NCBI GenBank assembly: GCA_949746915.1
Contig: CATKEA010000044.1
Span: 1 to 5,393, forward strand
DNA: 5,393 nucleotides
DNA from: an uncultured Bacilli bacterium
Lineage (GTDB): Bacteria; Bacillota_I; Bacilli_A; RF39; UBA660
Direction: 5' to 3'
Position numbers and translations under genes: made by a program. Positions 1 to 5,393 of this stretch are shown here, piece by piece (position 1 is the stretch's first letter; each line of letters begins with the position of its first letter). The notes beneath the pieces were generated by a model, which worked only from the letters and a program-made list of their open reading frames with translations, ran no database searches and had not been told where the DNA came from.

Positions 1-53
1 TATTAAAATAAAAATATAATATTTAAAGAAATATTTACATCTATAAATTTCAA

Positions 54-87
54 CAAAAAAGAGATCGAACCCCCTGCGGTCGATCTC
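54..87 (-). terminator. Intrinsic terminator of the small RNA
   Basis: On the minus strand the arms GAGATCGACC (78-87) and GGTTCGATCTC (61-71) form an 8-bp stem plus two further C-G pairs beyond a single bulged U, closing a six-base loop GCAGGG. The stem is followed at once by six T (55-60) and then G. This is the textbook form of a Rho-independent terminator in this direction. On the plus strand the same hairpin is followed by CTAAAAAG and would not terminate. Confidence 0.8.
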
Positions 88-155
88 CTAAAAAGAATAA
101 AAAGGGGTTGGCTAGTGTGATACTAGCGACCAATTCGCCAATTTCGAATTGGTGC
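54..155 (-). ncRNA. Predicted small structured RNA, family not recognised
   Basis: Read on the minus strand, a promoter with a perfect TTGACA box places the transcript start near 153-155, and an intrinsic terminator ends it near 54-60, giving about 100 nt. The order in the RNA is as follows. First is a perfect 9-bp hairpin (129-153, arms ACCAATTCG and CGAATTGGT, 7-nt loop). Next is a perfect 6-bp hairpin (111-127, arms GCTAGT and ACTAGC, 5-nt loop). Then comes an unpaired stretch reading CCAACCCC followed by a U-rich run (88-111), and last the terminator hairpin. Perfect pairing in an AT-rich background, flanked by both a promoter and a terminator, is the argument for a real RNA gene. No ATG or GTG with a ribosome binding site lies inside, so it is probably non-coding. 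The exposed C- and U-rich stretch resembles the seed of Firmicute small RNAs such as RsaE/RoxS that pair with ribosome binding sites, but that role is inference. A tracrRNA is possible but unsupported, since no repeat is visible. Confidence 0.6.
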
Positions 156-160
156 TTCTT

Positions 161-189
161 ATACTAATCGAAAAAGGGCAATTTGTCAA
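161..189 (-). promoter_or_regulatory. Promoter of the minus-strand small RNA
   Basis: On the minus strand the -35 box is a perfect TTGACA (184-189). It is followed by exactly 17 bases and a -10 box TAGTAT (161-166, four of six matches to TATAAT). The predicted start is at about 153-155, just at the foot of the first hairpin. Upstream of the -35, at roughly 190-210, are runs of seven A and seven T that could act as an UP element for RNA polymerase. The housekeeping sigma factor is the natural candidate. Confidence 0.7.
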
Positions 190-258
190 CCTTTTTTTAA
201 GAAAAAAATGAACTAAAGAAATACTGGGAAAATTTCTGTAAAATTTAATATGTTTAGT

Positions 259-287
259 GTGAAAAAAAGAATCTATTATAGTATAAT
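259..287 (+). promoter_or_regulatory. Putative polC promoter
   Basis: A perfect TATAAT (282-287) lies 17 bases after GTGAAA (259-264), which matches TTGACA at four of six positions. Transcription would begin near 294, leaving a leader of only about 18 nt before the polC start codon, just enough for the ribosome binding site. In such an AT-rich region TATAAT can occur by chance. The correct spacing and its place immediately before the gene favour a real promoter, and it is divergent from the small RNA promoter. Confidence 0.65.
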
Positions 288-296
288 ATTAAAAGC

Positions 297-303
297 AGGG
301 AGG
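297..303 (+). promoter_or_regulatory. Ribosome binding site of polC
   Basis: AGGGAGG lies eight bases before the ATG at 312. It is a strong match to the anti-Shine-Dalgarno end of 16S rRNA and supports that ATG as the start. Confidence 0.85.
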
Positions 304-311
304 AATAAACT

Positions 312-3300
312 ATGGATGATAAAATAAAAATATTATTTCAGCAGATAAAACTAGATGAAAGTCATCAGCAACGTTTTAATGACCTAAAACTTAAAAGTGT
401 TAAAGTATCTGAAAAAGAAAATTCTTGGACGTTTTTAATAGAAAGTCCAACAATATTAGAAAGTGAAGACTATATTCTTTTAGATACTCTATCAAAAGAA
501 GCCTTTCAAAATATTCACAATATTGTGTTAAAGATTTGTCCTGTGAATATTGATAATACAAAAATAAAAGATTATTATCAATACACTTTAGATAATTGTA
601 AAACTATATTAACAATAGCCAATATTTTTAATGAAAGTTTACTAGAAAAAGATGGTGACTATGTAATTGTTGTTGAAAATAAAGCAGAGGAACAACAAGC
701 TTTAGAAATTATTGACAAAATAAACTATCAATATCATTTATATGGCTTTGATAAAAACATAACAATTCTTTTAGACGAAAGTAAAAGAGAAGAAACAAAG
801 AATGCTATTTTGTCAAACATAATTGATCTTCCTAAAACTATTATAAAGAATAATGAAAACAAAGAAACTGTTAAAGAAGAGAACAAAACAGAAAATAAAC
901 AACCATTTAGAAGGGAAAAGAAAGAAACAGACCCTAATTGTATTTTAGGAAGAAGTATAAAAAATACCTCAATTCAAATAAAAAGTATTATTGGTGAAGA
1001 TAATGATATAACAATCGAAGGATATGTTTTTGGAGCTGATTACTTTGAGTCACCTAAAACAGACTTTAAAATAATTACATTAAAAATAACAGACTATACA
1101 GATAGTATTTTCACTAAAGTTTTTGTAAGAGATACTGAAGAATATTCAAGACTGGTAAAAGCCTTAAAACCAGGAAAATGGATAAAAGTAAATGGATATA
1201 CTAAAAATGATAACTTTGCTAATAATGAAATAGTATTAAATGCCAGAAATATTGTTGAAATTGAAGGTAAAGAGGAAAAAATAGAAGATACAGCCCCAGT
1301 TAAACGTGTTGAACTTCATTCTCATACTAAGATGAGTCAAATGGATGGAGTTGCAGATGAAGTAGCTTTAGTAAAACAAGCTATGGCCTTTGGACATCGT
1401 GGTATAGCTATAACTGATCATAATGGATGTCAAGCCTTCCCACATGTTTTTCAAACTGTGTCAGGTTACAATAAAGGCAAAAGTGAAGAAGAAAAATTTA
1501 AAGCTATTTATGGAACAGAACTAATACTAATAGACGACACTGTCAAAATTGTTTTAAGAGGTACCAATCAAAGTATCTTAGATTCTACTTATGTAGTATT
1601 TGACTTTGAAACAACTGGATTTAATGCTGGTGGAAAGGATCAAATAATAGAAATAGGAGCTGTAAAAATTTGTAATGGTGAGATAATAGACAAATTTAAT
1701 CAATTAATTGATCCAAAATGCAAACTAGATCCAAGAATAACCAAAGTAACTAATATAACTGATGATATGTTAGTAGGAAAACCTTCGGAGGAAGAAGCAA
1801 TTAAAGACTTTATTACTTGGTATGGAGACTTACCAATGGTTGCACATAATGCTAAGTTCGATGTAGCTTTCTTAGAAATGGCTTATAAAAAATATAATTT
1901 AGGAACTTTTACAAATACAGTCATTGATACCTTAGAATTATCACGAGCCTTAGATACTAATTATGCAAGACACTCATTAAGTGCCTTAGTAAAAAGGTAC
2001 AATGTACCATGGGATGAAAATGCTCATCATCGTGCTGACTATGACGCCGAAGGAACAGCTTATGTACTTCACAAAATGCTAAAAAAATTATCTGATAGTA
2101 ATTATGAAACTATAAATGATATTAGTAAACTTGTTTCAAAAGATGAAATTCATAAATATGGAAGACAGTATCATGTAAATATTTTAGCTTTAAATAAAAA
2201 AGGTCTAAAAAATATGTTTAGGCTTATAAGTCTTGCTAATACTAAATATTTATATAAAACTCCACGTATTTTACGTAGTGTTATTGAAAAGCACCGTGAA
2301 GGATTACTAATTGGTAGTGGTTGTTATGAAAGTGAAGTATTTATCGAAGCTAGAAATAAGAGTGAAGAAGAACTTGTCAATATCATAAGATTCTATGATT
2401 ACGTCGAAGTTCAGCCTCCAGAAGTATATCAACATTTACTTCAAACAGGAGACTTTGGAAACTATGAAGAACTATTAGAAAATATAAAGAAAATAATTCA
2501 TGTAACAAAACAATCAGGTAAAATAATTGTTGCAACAGGAGATGTTCATCAAGTAAAAAGAAATGATAAAATTTATCGTGAGATTATTGTCAATCAAAAA
2601 GTACCAGGAGGAGGGCGCCACCCTTTAGCTAAAAATGATATTACTGATATACCATCACAGCACTTTAGGACCACTAATGAAATGCTTACAGACTTTGATT
2701 TTTTAGATCCTGAAATCAAAGAAGAAATAATCATCACAAATCCTAATAAAATATTAGACATGGCTGAAGAGTTAGAAGTTATAATTGATACAGGTGGAAT
2801 TCCTTTTTCACCTAAAATTAAAGATAGTGTAGAAACAGTAAAAGATCTTGTCTTTACTAAAGCTCATGGTATGTATGGAGATAAATTACCAGAATTAATT
2901 GAAAAAAGAATAGATCAAGAATTATCTGGAATTATTAAAGGTGGATTTGATGTTATCTATTTGATTGCTCAAAAATTAGTTAAACATTCAAATGATGATG
3001 GATATCTTGTTGGTTCACGTGGTTCTGTTGGTTCATCGTTTGTTGCTACTATGATGGGTATAACTGAAGTTAATCCACTCCCAGCACACTATTTATGTCG
3101 TAATGAAGAATGTAAATATTCTGAGTTTAATGATGAGAATGATGAAGCTTATGGTAAGGAATATTCCAGTGGTTATGATTTACCAAATAAGATGTGTCCT
3201 AAATGTGGTAAGCCTCTAGGAAAAGAAGGACAAGATATGCCATTTGCCACTTTCTTAGGATTTGAAGCTGACAAAGTACCAGATATTGATCTTAACTTCT

Positions 3301-4721
3301 CGGGAGATTATCAATGGAAGGCTCATGAGTATACCAAAGTTTTATTTGGAGTTGATAATGTTTATCGTGCTGGTACTATAGGTACAGTAGCTGAAAAAAC
3401 AGCATATGGTTATGTAAAAGGATACTGTGAAGATAAAGGCATTACTAATATGAGAACAGCCGAAATTGAAAGAATAGCTCTTGGATGTACAGGAGTTAAA
3501 AGAACCACTGGACAACACCCAGGTGGTATAGTTGTTATTCCTAGTTATATGGATGTATTTGACTTTTCTCCGTTCCAATATCCGGCTGATGATCCAAACA
3601 GTTTATGGAGAACAACCCACTTCGATTATCATGCTATTGACCAAGATGTCTTAAAACTAGATATACTAGGACACGATGATCCGACAGTACTTAGAATGCT
3701 TCAAGACTTAAGTGAAATAGATCTTACTACTATTCCATTTGATGATGAAAAGGTTATGAGCCTTCTTACAAGCCCTAAAGCCTTAGGGATAACAGAAGAA
3801 CAAATTGAATGCCCAACAGGTACACTTGGATTACCAGAATTAGGAACAAAATTTGTTATCAATATGTTAGTTGAAACGAAACCAAAAAGTTTTGGAGAAC
3901 TTGTAAAAATATCAGGTTTATCACATGGAACTGATGTTTGGGCTGGTAATGCCAGTGAATTAATAAAAGATAATGTTTGTCCTTTTAAAGAAGTAATCGG
4001 ATGTCGTGATGATATTATGGTTAACTTGATGAACTGGGGAATGGAACCAAAAAAAGCCTTCAAAATAATGGAGTTTGTTCGTAAAGGAAAAGCTAGTAAA
4101 GATCCAGAAACATGGAAAGGTTACGCCGAGTCAATGAAAACAGTTGGTGTTCCAGATTGGTATATTGAATCTTGTCATAAAATAAAATACATGTTCCCAA
4201 AAGCTCATGCTTGTGCATATGTTATGAGTGCCTTAAGAATTGCTTGGTTCAAAGTATATCATCCAATTTGGTACTATACAGCTTATTTCTCAGTACGTAC
4301 AACAGACTTTGATATTGAAACAATGATTAAAGGTTATGATGCTATTAAAAGAAAACTTGAAGAACTTCAAGCAAAAGGTTTTGAAGCTAGTAATAAAGAA
4401 ACTAGTATAATAGATTCCTTAAAATGTGCACTAGAGGCAACTGCCAGAGGAATAAAATTTGGCGAAGTCAGTATTTATAAAAGTGATTCTGTAAACTTTA
4501 AGATTGATGATGATGGTTCACTAATCCCACCGTTTAGAACAATTGATGGCTTAGGAGATACTGTTGCTAAAACAATTGTTGAAGAGCGTGAAAAAAAAGA
4601 GTTTTTAAGTATTGAAGACTTGCAAAAAAGAGGAAAAGTATCATCAACATTAATTGATAAAATGCGTCTTATGGGAATGCTTAAAGATTTACCTGAATCT
4701 GCTCAAATGACTTTATTTTAA
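312..4721 (+). CDS. polC: DNA polymerase III alpha subunit, Gram-positive type (PolC)
   Basis: This is the replicative DNA polymerase with built-in 3'-5' proofreading, acting at the fork with the sliding clamp. At 1469 aa it is slightly longer than Bacillus PolC (about 1437). Domains in order: N-terminal domain (1-175); a Lys/Glu/Asn-rich linker (178-208); OB fold (about 215-320); first part of the PHP domain with HSHTKMSQMDG (336-346) and ITDHNG (367-372). The DEDDh exonuclease is inserted in the PHP domain: D431 and E433 in FDFETTG, D517 in AHNAKFD, H573 and D578 in HRADYD. The second PHP part follows (to about 750, GDVH at 743-746). The polymerase core has GSRGSVGSS (901-909), a four-Cys zinc site (C929, C934, C962, C965) and catalytic Asp in PDIDLNF (D991, D993) and LKLDILG (D1117). 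HPGGIVV (1069-1075) and FPKAHACAY (1295-1303) are conserved core motifs. A helix-hairpin-helix region (about 1408-1455) and the clamp-binding QMTLF complete the C-terminus. All catalytic residues are present, with no frameshift. The start is set by the ATG at 312 behind AGGGAGG. Confidence 0.99.
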   Translation: MDDKIKILFQQIKLDESHQQRFNDLKLKSVKVSEKENSWTFLIESPTILESEDYILLDTLSKEAFQNIHNIVLKICPVNIDNTKIKDYYQYTLDNCKTILTIANIFNESLLEKDGDYVIVVENKAEEQQALEIIDKINYQYHLYGFDKNITILLDESKREETKNAILSNIIDLPKTIIKNNENKETVKEENKTENKQPFRREKKETDPNCILGRSIKNTSIQIKSIIGEDNDITIEGYVFGADYFESPKTDFKIITLKITDYTDSIFTKVFVRDTEEYSRLVKALKPGKWIKVNGYTKNDNFANNEIVLNARNIVEIEGKEEKIEDTAPVKRVELHSHTKMSQMDGVADEVALVKQAMAFGHRGIAITDHNGCQAFPHVFQTVSGYNKGKSEEEKFKAIYGTELILIDDTVKIVLRGTNQSILDSTYVVFDFETTGFNAGGKDQIIEIGAVKICNGEIIDKFNQLIDPKCKLDPRITKVTNITDDMLVGKPSEEEAIKDFITWYGDLPMVAHNAKFDVAFLEMAYKKYNLGTFTNTVIDTLELSRALDTNYARHSLSALVKRYNVPWDENAHHRADYDAEGTAYVLHKMLKKLSDSNYETINDISKLVSKDEIHKYGRQYHVNILALNKKGLKNMFRLISLANTKYLYKTPRILRSVIEKHREGLLIGSGCYESEVFIEARNKSEEELVNIIRFYDYVEVQPPEVYQHLLQTGDFGNYEELLENIKKIIHVTKQSGKIIVATGDVHQVKRNDKIYREIIVNQKVPGGGRHPLAKNDITDIPSQHFRTTNEMLTDFDFLDPEIKEEIIITNPNKILDMAEELEVIIDTGGIPFSPKIKDSVETVKDLVFTKAHGMYGDKLPELIEKRIDQELSGIIKGGFDVIYLIAQKLVKHSNDDGYLVGSRGSVGSSFVATMMGITEVNPLPAHYLCRNEECKYSEFNDENDEAYGKEYSSGYDLPNKMCPKCGKPLGKEGQDMPFATFLGFEADKVPDIDLNFSGDYQWKAHEYTKVLFGVDNVYRAGTIGTVAEKTAYGYVKGYCEDKGITNMRTAEIERIALGCTGVKRTTGQHPGGIVVIPSYMDVFDFSPFQYPADDPNSLWRTTHFDYHAIDQDVLKLDILGHDDPTVLRMLQDLSEIDLTTIPFDDEKVMSLLTSPKALGITEEQIECPTGTLGLPELGTKFVINMLVETKPKSFGELVKISGLSHGTDVWAGNASELIKDNVCPFKEVIGCRDDIMVNLMNWGMEPKKAFKIMEFVRKGKASKDPETWKGYAESMKTVGVPDWYIESCHKIKYMFPKAHACAYVMSALRIAWFKVYHPIWYYTAYFSVRTTDFDIETMIKGYDAIKRKLEELQAKGFEASNKETSIIDSLKCALEATARGIKFGEVSIYKSDSVNFKIDDDGSLIPPFRTIDGLGDTVAKTIVEEREKKEFLSIEDLQKRGKVSSTLIDKMRLMGMLKDLPESAQMTLF

Positions 4722-4726
4722 AGGAG
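4720..4726 (+). promoter_or_regulatory. Ribosome binding site that fixes the GTG start of murI
   Basis: AAAGGAG overlaps the last two bases of the polC TAA stop and sits six bases before the GTG at 4733. The next in-frame ATG (codon 21) would remove the FDSGIGG motif with its catalytic Asp, so the GTG is the start. The overlap with the polC stop favours translational coupling of the two genes. Confidence 0.85.
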
Positions 4727-4732
4727 ATAAAA

Positions 4733-5393
4733 GTGGAAAATTATATAGGAGTTTTTGATTCTGGAATTGGTGGAGTAACTGTTTTAAAAGAAATGATAAA
4801 ACTACTTCCACATGAGAATTTCTATTATTATAGTGATTCTTTTAATAATCCCTATGGTGATAAAACTAAAGAAGAACTAGAAAAAATAGTATTTGATATC
4901 GTTGATAAACTTATTAATAAAAATTGTAAAATAATTGTAATTGCTTGTAATACAGCTAGTGCTATATGCAGTGAAAGTTTAAGGTTAAAGTATAAAGATA
5001 TAAGTATTGTAGCAATAGAACCTGCATATAAAATGGTTTATGATTCTGGTTCTGATGATAAAACTATAGTTTTAGCGACAAAGGGAACAATTGAAAGTGA
5101 AAAATTTAATATGTTATATCAAAAATACAATAACAATAAAACAGAATTACTTTCATGTAGTGGACTTGCCGATTTAATCGAACAAGATAATAAACAAAAA
5201 ATAAATGAATATTTAAATGAAAATCTATCAAAATATAAGGGGTATAAAAATATAGTACTAGGATGTACTCATTACCCATTAATAAAGAATGAAATAAGAA
5301 ATGTTTTAGGAAATGTTGCCTTTTTTGATGGAAGTATAGGAGTAAGTAAAGAAGTAAAAAGAAAATTAGAAGAGAAAAATCTTTTAAATAATA
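4733..5393 (+). CDS. murI: Glutamate racemase, 3' end outside the window
   Basis: This cytoplasmic, cofactor-independent racemase converts L-glutamate to D-glutamate for the peptidoglycan stem peptide. The visible 220 codons contain every family signature: FDSGIGG (8-14) with catalytic Asp9; SDSFNNPYG (34-42), the substrate-binding segment ending in PYG; ACNTASA (71-77) with catalytic Cys72; AIEPAYK (94-100); and GCTHYPL (177-183) with the second catalytic Cys178 and His180. DGS (199-201) marks the start of the C-terminal section. The family is usually about 260-270 aa, so perhaps 30-45 residues are missing at the window edge; that is an estimate. Codon use is as AT-rich as in polC. The gene lies 11 bases after polC with no terminator or obvious promoter between them, so it is probably in the same transcript. 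Aspartate racemases share the fold, but this motif set is that of glutamate racemase. Confidence 0.95.
   Translation, partial: MENYIGVFDSGIGGVTVLKEMIKLLPHENFYYYSDSFNNPYGDKTKEELEKIVFDIVDKLINKNCKIIVIACNTASAICSESLRLKYKDISIVAIEPAYKMVYDSGSDDKTIVLATKGTIESEKFNMLYQKYNNNKTELLSCSGLADLIEQDNKQKINEYLNENLSKYKGYKNIVLGCTHYPLIKNEIRNVLGNVAFFDGSIGVSKEVKRKLEEKNLLNN

Larger units (their letters stand above)
1..311. other. Intergenic region between the left window edge and polC
   Basis: No protein-coding gene is supported here. Positions 1-53 are plain AT-rich sequence in which I see nothing. Positions 54-189 hold a predicted minus-strand small RNA gene with its promoter and terminator. Positions 190-258 are A/T tracts with one weak dyad, and 259-311 hold the polC promoter and ribosome binding site. 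The stretch between the two divergent -35 boxes (about 70 bases) could carry regulatory sites, but no known operator is recognised. None of the upstream neighbours I would expect for polC in Bacillus (rseP, proS) is visible. Confidence 0.8.

Noticed and set aside
54..87. Terminal part of a tRNA or tmRNA (GGGGGTTCGATC resembles a T-arm)
   Set aside because: The segment lacks the complementary CCCCC arm of a T-stem and an acceptor stem. It is better explained as a terminator hairpin followed by six T.
129..153. Operator for polC formed by ACCAATTCG...CGAATTGGT
   Set aside because: This perfect dyad could bind a protein, but it lies more than 100 bases from the polC promoter and immediately after the small RNA start, so an RNA hairpin is the simpler reading.
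54..155. tracrRNA of a type II CRISPR system
   Set aside because: The 5' part folds on itself in a perfect hairpin instead of offering a free anti-repeat, and no CRISPR repeat or cas gene is in the window. Sequence further left would be needed to exclude it fully.
171..196. Possible plus-strand terminator AAAAAGG...CCTTTTT
   Set aside because: The stem has only two G-C pairs and a 12-base loop, and it overlaps the small RNA -35 box. No plus-strand gene ends before it in the window.
183..211. Second plus-strand promoter beginning with TTGTCA
   Set aside because: TTGTCA matches the -35 consensus at five positions, but the sequence 17 bases downstream (AAATGA) is not a -10 box. The match is the partial symmetry of the minus-strand TTGACA.
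3342..3578. Open frame of 78 codons on the minus strand
   Set aside because: It lies wholly antisense to the conserved polymerase core of polC, is a low-complexity Ser/Tyr/Thr/Asn-rich peptide, and resembles no family I know. It is a shadow of the real gene.
3701..4063. Open frame of 120 codons on the minus strand
   Set aside because: It is antisense to conserved polC sequence and its composition (Ser, Pro and Ile rich) is what the complementary strand of such a gene yields; no domain is recognisable.

Overview
The window comes from a strongly AT-rich low-GC Gram-positive bacterium (Bacillota or a close relative). The evidence is a full-length PolC, the Gram-positive-type replicative DNA polymerase III alpha subunit, followed by a glutamate racemase (MurI). 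Both are read in the standard code: Trp is always TGG, and the only complete gene ends in TAA. A MurI gene implies a peptidoglycan wall, which argues against a true wall-less Mollicute. The exact lineage cannot be fixed from this sequence. PolC differs from my recollection of Bacillus PolC at several places (a wider zinc-binding Cys spacing, a different segment after the PHP domain), which points away from Bacillaceae, perhaps to an Erysipelotrichia-like or uncultured gut Bacilli group.

Layout. Positions 1-311 hold no protein gene but are densely organised. The minus strand carries what looks like an independent small RNA gene: a consensus TTGACA box, a 17-bp spacer, TAGTAT, two perfect hairpins, a C/U-rich single-stranded stretch, and an intrinsic terminator ending in six U, about 100 nt in total. 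Facing away from it is a plus-strand promoter (GTGAAA-17 bp-TATAAT) with a short leader and a strong ribosome binding site for polC. Positions 312-4721 are polC (1469 aa). After an 11-base gap containing a ribosome binding site, murI begins with GTG at 4733 and runs off the right edge after 220 codons.

How the parts relate. polC and murI are tightly packed on one strand with no visible terminator between them, so they are probably co-transcribed. That would link the replicative polymerase with supply of D-glutamate for the cell wall. The divergent small RNA is the least explained element and the best candidate for something undescribed. I recognise no known RNA family in it, and its link to polC, if any, is unknown. 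I see no mobile element, CRISPR array, tRNA, rRNA or defence system in the window.
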